Shown: one piece after another, positions 37,374-49,285 of the stretch
How positions within the stretch are numbered: position 1 is the stretch's first letter
Layout of the letters: each line of letters starts with the position of its first letter
From: Gossypium raimondii
Taxonomy: Eukaryota > Streptophyta > Magnoliopsida > Malvales > Malvaceae
NCBI RefSeq assembly: GCF_025698545.1
Contig: NC_068571.1
Span: 45,417,733 to 45,481,732 of the forward strand
DNA: 64,000 bases
Direction: 5' to 3'
Program-made: the position numbers and the translations under genes
Notes under the pieces: model-generated
What the model was told of the DNA's origin: nothing
Database searches by the model: none
Seen by the model: the letters and a program-made list of their open reading frames with translations, nothing else

Positions 37374-39790
37374 ATGTTACGTGTGTTCTCTGTATTTTTG
37401 GTTTATAGGATGTTGAATGGTGAAAGGGTTTCTGTAGAAGCCCTTCTTGTTGAGTTTGCAAATGTTCTAATTTCTTCTATGCATTTTCAAAGTAATTTCA
37501 AATGTATGTCCTTTTTTAAACGCAATTTCAAGTGTGTTATATGTTTTTGTATATAACGGAAGTTAATAATTGAAATTATTTTAGATATAAAATGTTTAAA
37601 GGTTAATTATGCAATGAGTAATCTTCAAAAGGAAACCAAAATTGCATTGGAGTGGATTAAATATTTTAAAATTACATTAATATTTTAATTAGAATAGAAT
37701 ATAAATTTTAAGTATTAAAATTTAACTCTAAAATTTATAAGATCGTCCACTTGTCAGTATGAGAAAGGTCGTTTGGATCTTCTTTTTATATTGGTATTTC
37801 TTGATTAGTCTCTTCAAAAATTTTTTTAATTTTAAGTGAATGTACATATAATTTTCTAAAACTAATATAGTGAGATTAAATTCCTATATTATGTATTGTA
37901 ATATACGATAGGAGTCCTAAAACTAGACACTATATATATAAATTTATGATATTCTAAGTAAAAGGAAGAATTATATACCGCATAAGATCTCTTTTAAATC
38001 CACTTAATTTCCGTTGATGTCAAAAAAAATCAATTTCGAGATTGAATTTATTAAGTTGAAACGAAAAAGTCATGGCTCGACTTTTAGCAAATTTTAATGA
38101 ACCAACCCATAAGTTAGTTCTTGTAATTTTGGTTGTTTAAGTTGGAACACTTAGAATAATTGATGCATGGAACTATGCAACTGTTATACGTAAGCTTGGT
38201 TTAAGTGAAAACATGTTGGTAGTTAAGTGGATAATGTTGGAATAAGGTCATTATTGAGTATTTAGGGTCTCAATTTTAAAGAGTAAAAGATGTTGGATAT
38301 AAATGCTATGGATGGATAGTTTGAGATCCCTAGAGAATATGAAGCTAAATTTTGATTTGATTGAGTCAATAATGAGATACAATCATTTCATATATAAAGA
38401 CTAAAAAGGAATTATTTGTAAAGTATGCAATTATGCTTGATTTTAGTTATATTTTATTTGGTTGTGAAACTGATACTATTTCGTAAAGGGATTATCAAAC
38501 CTAGTGAAAGCAAAATCAAATTATAGAGGGTCTAAGGCTATAGTGGTTGTCAGATAGTAAAATCAATTTGTGCTAACTTAATATGTTTTAATCCATGTTT
38601 TTAATTAGTGATTATATACTTTAAATTAATGGTAGCCATAAATTTTAAAGTTTGTTCGTTTCATGTTGCGGCTGAAATTCAATTGATAGTGCAAAGATCA
38701 AGTGGTGACCTTCAAGCTTGATTAATGAACAACATAAGCAACTATACCTTATGTAAATTGATGTAACTGATTTTAAAAGCTAAATTACTATGCTTGGTTA
38801 TATGATTTGATATAAAGTTAAAGATATGAATTATATTGATGTCAAGATAAGTTAGTGACTTATATAATAATAATTGTTGAAATAATATGTGTTTTTATAT
38901 GTGAATAAAATTGGTATAAGGTTCAACATGAACTATAAGATTATGATGATAATAATTGTTGAAAGCATACTTCTATTCTCAAGAAAGGTGTATCATATGC
39001 CAAACATTTGATAGGATTTCAATCTTTCTCCAAATCATCTGATTTCTTCTCATCAATGACAATGTCTAGATCTTACTAAAAGAGAGCATCTAGAACCTCA
39101 TTTTGTCACATACTGAAATGACTCGTGCCATCAAAGATCTCCACTGTTAATCTAGTATTTTTTATTGTCGGTCTCGCCTACATGGACGATGTTAAAGCTA
39201 TTGGATTGTCCACCATTTCAACCATAATCTTTCAATATGTCTAAGGAAATATTTTCTAATGTGTAAGATCAATTTAAACCGCAACAACAAAGCATACTTC
39301 GAATAACCTTCGGCTCTTATGCCACTTGTTATGTGAATAGGGTAAAAAAGAGTAAATTATCGTACTAGAAAACCACACTAGGTTCAATTCTCAAGAAAGA
39401 TTTGAAGGGTCACCGACGATCTCGCTTAAAACCCAACCTCTTAGACAAAATCTCCCTCCAAAGTGATTTAATAGCACAATATATCATTACAAATATACCC
39501 TACAAAATATTGAAAGGGAAAGAATAAAGAACACCAGAATTTAACGAGGTTTGGCAAATTATGCCTACGTCCTTGGACGCTAGCAAATATATTTCACTAC
39601 AAACGATACAAGTGAAAAATTACAAATAGAAAGAGGAAAAAATTGTCTTATAAAGAAAATGACAAATTTTGGAATGATTTAAAAGTGGAGAGACCACCTC
39701 TATGTATAGTAGTACAAGCACTCAATAACCTTGTATTTTTTAATATGGAATTGTGCTATTTCAATAAAGATTAGTGCCCTTACCAAAAAA
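37374..39790. other. 3' flank of HSP101 and gene-free DNA
   Basis: The HSP101 3' UTR should lie in the first few hundred bases. Beyond, no gene is seen. At about 39310-39335 the wording GGCTCTTATGCCACTTGTTA resembles a decayed tRNA-iMet primer-binding site next to an LTR start, in minus orientation. 39400-39700 (GAATTTAACGAGGTTTGGC, CTACGTCCTTGGACGC) looks like copia LTR DNA. Confidence 0.4.
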
Positions 39791-39819
39791 TCGCAAGCCT
39801 ATTGGATGTCAGTAGTTAT

Positions 39820-40262
39820 TTAAAATAAAAAAGAAAGTAGATGGCACATTTGATTGTTATAAAGTTCGATTAGTGGCACAAGTGTATGCTCACAGGTTTT
39901 GATTTTCAAGACACCTTCAGTTATGTAGCCAACCTTACACAGTTTGAACTATCATTGTATTAGTTGTTACTCACAAGTGGTCACTTCGACAAGTAGATAT
40001 CAGTAACACATTTCTTCATGATAATCTGATGGAGGAAGTTTATATGATGCAATCACCAGGATTCGAACAAGTTGGTGCTAATGGAGAACCTTTGGTATGT
40101 AGGTTACACAAGTCTTTTTATGGCCTAAAACAAGCTCTTGGAGCATAGTTTTACAAGTTTAAAATTTTTATGGTAAAAGAACTAAATTTCATCACTTCTA
40201 TAGTTGATCCCTCTTTGTTTATAAGGACAAGTTCATCTTACTTACCTTGTCTAGTTTACGTT
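39820..40262 (+). pseudogene. Ty1/copia reverse-transcriptase fragment
   Basis: Plus-strand frames give KVRLVAQVYAH, then RQVDISNTFLHDNLMEEVYM followed by MQSPGFEQVG and CRLHKSFYGLKQAL, the canonical copia RT series. Stops and frameshifts are present (for example after the Ala-Leu-Gly-Ala that follows YGLKQ). Homology stops abruptly at 40262, where a TGTAACAAGCC LTR-like end begins. It has no linked gag or integrase, so it is a relic. Confidence 0.8.
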
Positions 40263-40850
40263 TGTAACAAGCCAATTCTTCCCGGCCCACTATGAACAAA
40301 AATAACAAAATAAATAAAACCAAATAAAAATAGTCCAGTCCAATTACAAAAAAAAGAGAGGCCCAAATGGCCCAAAATAAGCAAAAAAACCCTAATGGCC
40401 TAAAACCTAAACAGTGTTCAGTAGAAACCCTAGCCTCGTCGTCGCTCCTATGCCTTGGCCATGTCAGCGTCGCACCCTAACCTCTGCCACCGTCAACCAC
40501 CACCTGTAAGGGCCGAACAAACACACAAACAATACTGGCAAGAATAGTAGAAAAATAGATAAAAATAATAGTGTAATCGGCTATAAAAGCCACAACAACC
40601 AATGTAATTTTTTAGACAAGCAAGAGTAATTAAAAAAAACAAAACACAAAACTTCAAGGCGATTTTCCTTTTAATTTTTATGAATATTTTTTATAAATAA
40701 AACATAAAATAAAAAAGAGGTTGAAAACCTACCTGGCTCTTCGCGTTCTGCTGCTGTGAATGGCCGAGGATCGTATTCTCCGATAAAAGATGACATCTTT
40801 CGGATAAAAGGGTTTTCGAAACCCAAAAACCGAAAGGTTCCTTAAGGATT
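40263..40850 (+). mobile_element. Probable LTR/leader of a Gypsy-type element
   Basis: Starts TGTAACAAGCCAATTC at the point where copia RT is broken. It has a TATAAAA at 40583-40589 and leads into the DUF7745-like frame at about 40860. The LTR right end and a primer site could not be placed. Confidence 0.45.
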
Positions 40851-40859
40851 TAACACAAA

Positions 40860-41025
40860 ATCTTAACAGTATTAATTATCCAGAGTTTCCAAAAAGAAGA
40901 CGTCGAATGGAAGGCCCCTTGGATGATCCCTGATGAGATTTTGTACCGATGTGGAGACTTCGACTGGGTTCCTCTACTCAAGATATGGGGAGCTATTGGA
41001 TATGCCCCTCTATTTGTATTGAGAT
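40860..41025 (+). pseudogene. DUF7745-like ORF, left part (interrupted)
   Basis: One frame reads QKEDVEWKAPWM, then PDEILYRCGDFDWVPLL and [13 protein letters not shown], up to the GAGAT target site. This matches the 'DUF7745' proteins found upstream of gag in cotton-type Gypsy elements. The normal N-terminal ~300 residues are missing. The frame resumes at 54386 after the three-LTR insertion. Confidence 0.7.
41021..41025 (+). repeat. Target-site duplication, left (GAGAT)
   Basis: GAGAT immediately precedes the TGTAACACCCC LTR end. It is identical to 54386-54390. Confidence 0.9.
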
Positions 41026-44000
41026 TGTAACACCCCTTAACCGTATCCAACACCGGAATAGGGTACGAGGCATTACCAAAACACATACACTTGTAAACGT
41101 ATTTAACCGAGTTATAAAATTTCATCAAAATTAAAACTTTCAAAATAATTAACATGTTTCTATAACTTTTCACAATATATCCTCAAAATATTATAATCAT
41201 AATAATTAGGGCCTGCGAGACCCGATACATACTCATGCAATTTAATGCTTCATTTCCATTTCATTCAATTCGCAATTTCTCATGCTCATAATTTAAATCA
41301 TATCACTAGCAATTTCCATTTAATTCACGTACAATTCAATGACATCAAATTCAAAACTAATACGTATTTACCATTTAACTCAATGTTTATTGATTATACC
41401 ATTCAATAACACATTTATGAAATTCTCAATTTAGCAATGAAAATATCACTTTAGTTTGAATAACAACATCGTCCGATATAAATACACTACCACTTATCCA
41501 TTTACTTTAATTCTTTCGGGCCCATTTGTCACTTACCATCCTTAATCAAATTAGGAAGCAGTCACGGAAAATTGAGTACTTCACTTTCACTTTGCCATAG
41601 TATAACTATGGTCTTACGTATGATCACTTATCACTTGTCCCCGATCGATAAGTGTAGCCACCTATCACTTTGTTTCTTGATCAGATAAGTGTAGCCACTT
41701 ATCACTTTGTTTCTTGATCAGATAAGTGTAGCCACTTATCACTTTGTCTCTTGATCAGATAAGTGTAGCTAAAGCTATTACTTATCACTTTGTCTCTTGA
41801 TCAGATAAGTGTAGCCACTTATCACTTTGTCTCTTGATCAGATAAGTGTAGCTAAAGCTATTACTTATCACTTTGTCTCTTGATCAGATAAGTATAGCCG
41901 AAGCTATCACTTATCACTTTTCACTTGTCACTTGATCAGATAAGTGTAGCCGAAGCTATCACTTATCACTTTCCACTTGTCACTTGATCAGATAAGTGTA
42001 GCTGAAGCTATCACTTATCACTTTGTCACTTGATCAGATAAGTATAGCCGAAGCTATCACTTATCACTTTGTTACTTGATCAGATAAGTATAGCCGAAGC
42101 TATTACTTATCACTTTCCACTTGTCACTTGATCAGATAAGTGTAGCTAAAGCTACCACTTATCACTTTGTCACTTGATCAGAAGTACTCAAATCCGGCGT
42201 TCCGCTCAATTTGATCATTTATTCATATATCAGGCTTACCAACATGTGTTAATTCATAAACCATTCATGGTATTATTTCATGCCAAATCATATACTGAAT
42301 ATACCATACACACATACTATGAAACTTTATTTTCACACATGAGCTTAAACCATGACCAATAATGCACAAAAATAAGCATCATTCATATTTCATCGTTTAT
42401 GAGTTATAATCAAACATATGACCATTTATACACGAATCATTCATATATTTCCCAATTTTCCTCCTCCTCCTCTCCATTCCACATCCTTGATGTGTATAAC
42501 ACACTTAAACAACATTAACCATAATTTCAATATTCACTAACATGTATATTCGAAGCTGTTTATCCGAGTCAGAGTCACTAAATTATTTTTATCCCGAGCT
42601 ACAGAGCTCCAAATTAAGATCCGTTAATTTTCCCTGAAACTAGACTCACATATCTTCATACCATAAAATTTTCATAATTTTTGGTTTAGCCAAATAGTAC
42701 AGTTTATTCTTTAAAGTTTCCCCTGTTTCGCTGTCTGACAGTTCCGACCACTCTTCACTAAAATTAATTATCTCATTGTACAGAATTCGGATGATGTTTT
42801 AGCTTGTTTCTTCTAAAATAGACTCATTAAGGATTCTAACCATATAAACTATAACTCATAATCATTTTTTACAATTTTAATGATTTTCCAAAGTCAGAAC
42901 AGGGAACCTGAATTCATTCTGACCTTGTCTCACAAAATCTATTATATCTCATGATTTACAATTCCATTGCTCACATCATTTCTTTTATAAGAAACTAGAC
43001 TCAATAAGCTTTAGTTTCATATTTTATTCATCCTCTAATTCAATCTCTACAATTTTTGGTGATTTTTCAAAGTTACACTACTGCTGCTGTCCAAAACTGC
43101 TTTAGTGCAAAATGTTGATTTCCATTTTGCCCCAAATTTCACAGTTTATACAATTCGGTCCTTTCTCAATTAACCCTCAATTAATCTAATTTTCTCAATT
43201 ATTACTTTACTAGACATTATAAGTTGTTACACAACTATTGAAATTCAGAATTTCCACATATAACTCTATCTTCAAACTCTTTTACTATTAGGTCCCAAAC
43301 ATTCACTTTCTATTCAATTCTTTCAATAAAATCAGCATATGAACAATTTAAAGCTCTAATTTCATGCTAAATCATCATATACTTCCAGCACATATTCATA
43401 TCAACTTTCAACTTCTTTCATAAAATCAAAAACTAATGAATTTAACAAGTGGGCCTAGTTGTAAAAGTCATAAAATACAAAAATTTCAAGAAATAGTCAA
43501 GAATTGAACTTACTTGTAATAAAATATGAAGAACCAGCTTGAAGAAGCCCTTCCATGGTGTTTTAGCTGATGAGAATTCAGAAAAATGAAGAGAAATCTA
43601 GATAATTCCACTTGGGTCCTAACTTTATTAAGCAAATTTTGCAATTTTCCAATTTTGCCCTTAATTCTCCTTACTTTCTTGCTGATTTCATGCCTCTGTT
43701 GTCCAGCCCAAATAGACCTTGGGTCTATTTGCCTTTTAAGCCCTCTTCCTTTTATCATTTAAGCTATTTAATCATTTCCCAAAATTTTGCATTTGTTACA
43801 ATTTAGTCCTTTTTGTTCAATTAATTATCGGAACTTTAAAATTTCTTAACGAAACTTTAATACTAACTTTTTAACACTCCATAAATATTTATAAAAATAT
43901 TTATGGCTCAGTTTAAAATCCCCGAGGTCTTGATACCTCATTTCGATTCTAATTATTTTAATATTTATTTCTAGTGCACTATTCACTATTTCAAAAATTT

Positions 44001-44183
44001 TCCTAACTTCATATTTAACTTATACTTACTAAATTAATAATATTTTCTACCCATTTGTCGAATTTAGTGATCTCGAATCACCGTTCCGACACCTCTGAAA
44101 ATTCAAGCCATTACATTTTTTTTTCGTCGGATTTGTGGTCCCGAAACCGCTGTTCCGACTAAGCCTAAAATCGGGCTATTACA
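41026..44183 (-). repeat. LTR copy 1 (3' LTR in element sense)
   Basis: 3158 bp, TG...CA ends. Its minus-strand frame at 43510-43758 begins MIKGRGLKRQIDPRSIW; related frames in the other copies differ in length and there is no family resemblance, so I do not call it a gene. Confidence 0.9.
41620..42182 (+). repeat. Hairpin minisatellite array in LTR 1
   Basis: About twelve units of roughly 37-58 bp. Each has GATAAGTGTAGC, a short loop and a mirrored (GCTA)..CACTTATC, linked by a CTTTGTCxCTTGATCA phrase. Each unit can fold into a stem of about 8-13 pairs. A related single unit (CCATAG-TATAA-CTATGG) precedes the array. Confidence 0.85.
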
Positions 44184-44201
44184 ACTCTCCCCCCTTTAGG
44201 G
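44184..44201 (-). promoter_or_regulatory. Polypurine tract 1
   Basis: On the minus strand CCCTAAAGGGGGGAGAGT abuts LTR 1, the expected primer for plus-strand synthesis. Confidence 0.75.
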
Positions 44202-45289
44202 ATTTTCGTCCCCGAAAATCTTACCAGATGGTAGGTTAATGATTTACTTCCACAGTATATTTCAAATTCACACATGATTTTGGATTTTCATATCTTTTAC
44301 AGATAATCACATAGATTCATAAGAAAATCAGGATAGCGATATTTCAACATCTGAAGCTACACAAAGTATCGAAAAATTACAATCCATATAGAATGATATC
44401 CATTTTGATAATCTGAGTAGTTTTCGAACTATCAAATATTTCTCTCTTTTATATTGTCCTCATTTTCTAATTCATTCACTTTTCCGACCACATTATTATT
44501 CTCCGTACACGAACTTCGTAACACTACACTCGTAAGCTTATTCAACCAAAATCTCACAAATTTCATTGTAACATTTTACTAATATGGGGTGAGTGTAGTA
44601 AAGCCTCAAATTTATCTTACACATAAATGCGCATAACACATACCATCACAAATAGCCAATTCATTACTAAGTTCACATTCTCAAAGCATTTAATAAACAT
44701 TTGCTTTTAATCACTTTTGTTCTCAACACAAAATTCTAACTCAAATCACTAATTCACAATCAAAATTTCTATATAGCATCATAATCCAAATATCATAACT
44801 CATATGCTTGTATAATTATAACATTCATCAATAAAAAAATGTTTTATTCTTTGATCCATACCTTTATGAGTTTCAACTCATAATCAATACATTTTCACTC
44901 AAACATTTTAGTATTTATTTCTATACTATTAGAATTAACTCGGTTGAAAAACATATCTGTCTCATCAAGATAATTTTCGTCATAGAACAATCTTGATAAG
45001 GGGTGATGGTGAAGTCATAAATCTTTCAACTTGCTCTCATAGATACATATATATATATGATTTTGTATTCATCATCAATGTAATACCATCATAACCACGT
45101 AATTCATTCCAAGCAAATTAACACATCTATTTATTACAAATGTTTTCTATCACTCACAATTTCACACAACGAATTTACTTACTCAAGCTCAATGTTAATA
45201 TCTAATTAAATTCCAATACTTGGCTTCTATTTTACTTACCGACATTTGCCAAATTAGAGAACGTCTTACGGAATTGAGTACTTCGTTTT

Positions 45290-45535
45290 CTCGATGCCAT
45301 AGTCCAACTATGGTCTTACACGTAATCACAAATCACATACCGATGCCATAGCCCAGCTATGGTCTTACACGAAATCACATATCACTTACCGATGCCATAG
45401 CCCACTATGGTCTTACACGGAATCACATATCACTTACCGATGCCATAGCCCAGCTATGGTCTTACACGGAATCACATAATCACATGTTCACATGTTGCCA
45501 TGGTCAAACCATGGTCTTTTCCGTCAATTCATCAC
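45290..45535 (+). repeat. CCATAG/CTATGG hairpin array, internal region 1
   Basis: Four units of about 48 bp. Each contains CCATAGcccagCTATGG (a perfect 6-bp stem) followed by TCTTACACGGAATCACATAT-like linker. A fifth, variant unit has CCATGGTCAAACCATGG. Confidence 0.85.
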
Positions 45536-46120
45536 ATATCACTGAACGAAAGTACTCATTCCTGCGTTCTACTCAATTTGACTTCCAATTCAATTTTTCA
45601 TACTATTATAATATTCATGGTTTAGACATAAAACAAAATATCTTATTATCTTTAATTTAACAATTAAACATAAGATTCTATCATATGAACATACTAATTT
45701 CACTTATTCAAGCAGATGTACATACACACGTTCCATCTATTTAAGTAAATTTGCTTATCATATTCACTTAATCAAATATGTTGAGCACATAGCATTATAT
45801 AATCACCAACATACTTGGATGAGCTTATCACAACATAAACTTTTTTTTTTAACTTATAGTCATCTCTTTTCATACATGAACACATCCATATCACAAATTT
45901 TTATACTTACCTTTCCAAATTCCAACATAACGTGAGCATATTTCATTTATCTCAATATCATTTTTAGCATTATCGAAAATAGCTCGATTGAAAATCATCT
46001 CTGTCTTAACAAAGCAATTTCGTTAGAGCCCGGAGATATCACATCATCAAGAGTAATAACGTGGCATGTATAGCTAGGCTCACATATGCTACGTTTGGTC
46101 CGAGAACCGACTAAACCGTA

Positions 46121-46132
46121 GCTCTGATACCA
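46121..46132 (-). promoter_or_regulatory. Primer-binding site 1 (tRNA-iMet type)
   Basis: TGGTATCAGAGC on the minus strand, five bases inside LTR 2. This is the standard initiator-Met tRNA 3'-end complement used by many plant LTR retrotransposons. Confidence 0.9.
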
Positions 46133-46137
46133 CTAAA

Positions 46138-49100
46138 TGTAACACCCCTTAACCGTATCCAACACCGGAATAGGGTACGAGGCATTACCAAAACACATAC
46201 ACTTGTAAACGTATTTAACCGAAAGTTATAAAATTTCATCAAAATTAAAACTTTCAAAATAATTAACATGTTTCTATAACTTTTCACAATATATCCTCAA
46301 AATATTATAATCATAATAATTAGGGCCTGCGAGACCCGATACATACTCATGCAATTTAATGCTTCATTTCCATTTCATTCAATTCGCAATTTCTCATGCT
46401 CATAATTTAAATCATATCACTAGCAATTTCCATTTAATTCACGTACAATTCAATGACATCAAATTCAAAACTAATACGTATTTACCATTTAACTCAATGT
46501 TTATTGATTATACCATTCAATAACACATTTATGAAATTCTCAATTTAGCAATGAAAATATCACTTTAGTTTGAATAACAACATCGTCCGATATAAATACA
46601 CTACCACTTATCCATTTACTTTAATTCTTTCGGGCCCATTTGTCACTTACCATCCTTAATCAAATTAGGGAACGGTCACGGAAAATTGAGTACTTCACTT
46701 TCACTTTGCCATAGTATAACTATGGTCTTACGTATGATCACTTATCACTTGTCCCTGATCAGATAAGTGTAGCCACCTATCACTTTGTTTCTTGATCAGA
46801 TAAGTGTAGCCACTTATCACTTTGTTTCTTGATCAGATAAGTGTAGCCACTTATCACTTTGTCTCTTGATCAGATAAGTGTAGCTAAAGCTATTACTTAT
46901 CACTTTGTCTCTTGATCAGATAAGTGTAGCCACTTATCACTTTGTCTCTTGATCAGATAAGTGTAGCTAAAGCTATTACTTATCACTTTGTCTCTTGATC
47001 AGATAAGTATAGCCAAGCTATCACTTATCACTTTTCACTTGTCACTTGATCGATAAGTGTAGCCAAGCTATCACTTATCACTTTCCACTTGTCACTTGAT
47101 CGGATAAGTGTAGTCAAGCTATCACTTATCACTTTGTCACTTGATCGATAAGTATAGCCAAGCTATCACTTATCACTTTGTTACTTGATCGATAAGTATA
47201 GCCAAGCTATTACTTATCACTTTCCACTTGTCACTTGATCGGATAAGTGTAGCTAAAGCTACCACTTATCACTTTGTCACTTGATCGAAGTACTCAAATC
47301 CGCGTTCCGCTCAATTTGATCATTTATTCATATATCGGGCTTACCAACATGTGTTAATTCATAAACCATTCATGGTATTATTTCATGCCAAATCATATAC
47401 TGAATATACCATACACACATACTATGAAACTTTATTTTCACACATGAGCTTAAACCATGACCAATAATGCACAAAAATAAGCATCATTCATATTTCATCG
47501 TTTATGAGTTATAATCAAACATATGACCATTTATACACGAATCATTCATATATTTCCCAATTTTCCTCCTCCTCCTCTCCATTCCACATCCTTGATGTGT
47601 ATAACACACTTAAACAACATTAACCATAATTTCAATATTCACTAACATGTATATTCGAAGCTGTTTATCCGAGTCAGAGTCACTAAATTATTTTTATCCC
47701 GAGCTACAGAGCTCCAAATTAAGATCCGTTAATTTTCCCTGAAACTAGACTCACATATCTTCATACCATAAAATTTTCATAATTTTTGGTTTAGCCAAAT
47801 AGTACAGTTTATTCTTTAAAGTTTCCCCTGTTTCGCTGTCTGACAGTTCCGACCACTCTTCACTAAAAATTAATTATCTCATTGTACAGAATTCGGATGA
47901 TGTTTTAGCTTGTTTCTTCTAAAATAGACTCATTAAGGATTCTAACCATATAAACTATAACTCATAATCATTTTTTACAATTTTAATGATTTTCCAAAGT
48001 CAGAACAGGGAACCTGAATTCATTCTGACCTTGTCTCACAAAATCTATTATATCTCATGATTTACAATTCCATTGCTCACATCATTTCTTTTATAAGAAA
48101 CTAGACTCAATAAGCTTTAGTTTCATATTTTATTCATCCTCTAATTCAATCTCTACAATTTTGGTGATTTTTCAAAGTTACACTACTGCTGCTGTCCAAA
48201 ACTGCTTTAGTGCAAAATGTTGATTTCCATTTTGCCCCAAATTTCACAGTTTATACAATTCGGTCCTTTCTCAATTAACCCTCAATTAATCTAATTTTCT
48301 CAATTATTACTTTACTAGACATTATAAGTTGTTACACAACTATTGAAATTCAGAATTTCCACATATAACTCTATCTTCAAACTCTTTTACTATTAGGTCC
48401 CAAACATTCACTTTCTATTCAATTCTTTCAATAAAATCAGCATATGAACAATTTAAAGCTCTAATTTCATGCTAAATCATCATATACTTCCAGCACATAT
48501 TCATATCAACTTTCAACTTCTTTCATAAAATCAAAAACTAATGAATTTAACAAGTGGGCCTAGTTGTAAAAGTCATAAAAATACAAAAATTTCAAGAAAT
48601 AGTCAAGAATTGAACTTACTTGTAATAAAAATATGAAGAACCAGCTTGAAGAAGCCCTTCCATGGTGTTTTAGCTGATGAGAATTCAGAAAAATGAAGAG
48701 AAATCTAGATAATTCCACTTGGGTCCTAACTTTATTAAGCAAATTTTGCAATTTTCCAATTTTGCCCTTAATTCTCCTTACTTTCTTGCTGATTTCATGC
48801 CTCTGCCGTCCAGCCCAAATAGACCTTGGGTCTATTTGCCTTTTAAGCCCTCTTCCTTTTATCATTTAAGCTATTTAATCATTTCCCAAAATTTTGCATT
48901 TGTTACAATTTAGTCCTTTTGTTCAATTAATTATCGAACTTTAAAATTTCTTAACGAAACTTTAATACTAACTTTTAACACTCCATAAATATTTATAAAA
49001 ATATTTATGGCTCAGTTTAAAATCCCCGAGGTCTTGATACCTCATTTCGATTCTAATTATTTTAATATTTATTTCTAGTGCACTATTCACTATTTCAAAA

Positions 49101-49285
49101 ATTTTCCTAACTTCATATTTAACTTATACTTACTAAATTAATAATATTTTCTACCCATTTGTCGAATTTAGTGATCTCGAATCACCGTTCCGACACCTCT
49201 GAAAATTCAAGCCATTACATTTTTTTTTTCGTTGATTTGTGGTCCCGAAACCACTGTTCGACTAAGCCTAAAATCGGCTATTACA
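46138..49285 (-). repeat. LTR copy 2 (middle, shared LTR)
   Basis: 3148 bp. It serves as the 5' LTR of the left unit and the 3' LTR of the right unit in element sense. Hairpin array at 46735-47285. It differs from LTR 1 mostly by one- and two-base indels (for example CCGGCG/CCGCG, GCCGAAGC/GCCAAGC). Confidence 0.9.
46735..47285 (+). repeat. Hairpin minisatellite array in LTR 2
   Basis: Same unit order as in LTR 1. The first seven or so linkers read GATCAGATAAG, the later ones GATCGATAAG or GATCGGATAAG. Confidence 0.85.

Larger units (their letters stand above)
44184..46137 (-). mobile_element. Internal region 1, no coding capacity
   Basis: 1954 bp between LTRs 1 and 2. No frame resembles gag, protease, RT or integrase. 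It contains a second hairpin array (45290-45535) and a short TA tract (45050-45058). Confidence 0.85.

Noticed and set aside
41620..42182. CRISPR-like array of repeats and spacers
   Set aside because: Plant nuclear context, units are contiguous tandem repeats without unique spacers, and the array lies inside an LTR.
43510..43758. 82-105 aa frames starting MIKGRGLKRQIDPRSIW in all three LTRs (also 48560-48865 and 53643-53960)
   Set aside because: Present three times only because the LTRs are young copies. The frame length changes with single-base indels, and the diverged solo LTR at 26.3 kb does not keep it. Not a supported gene.
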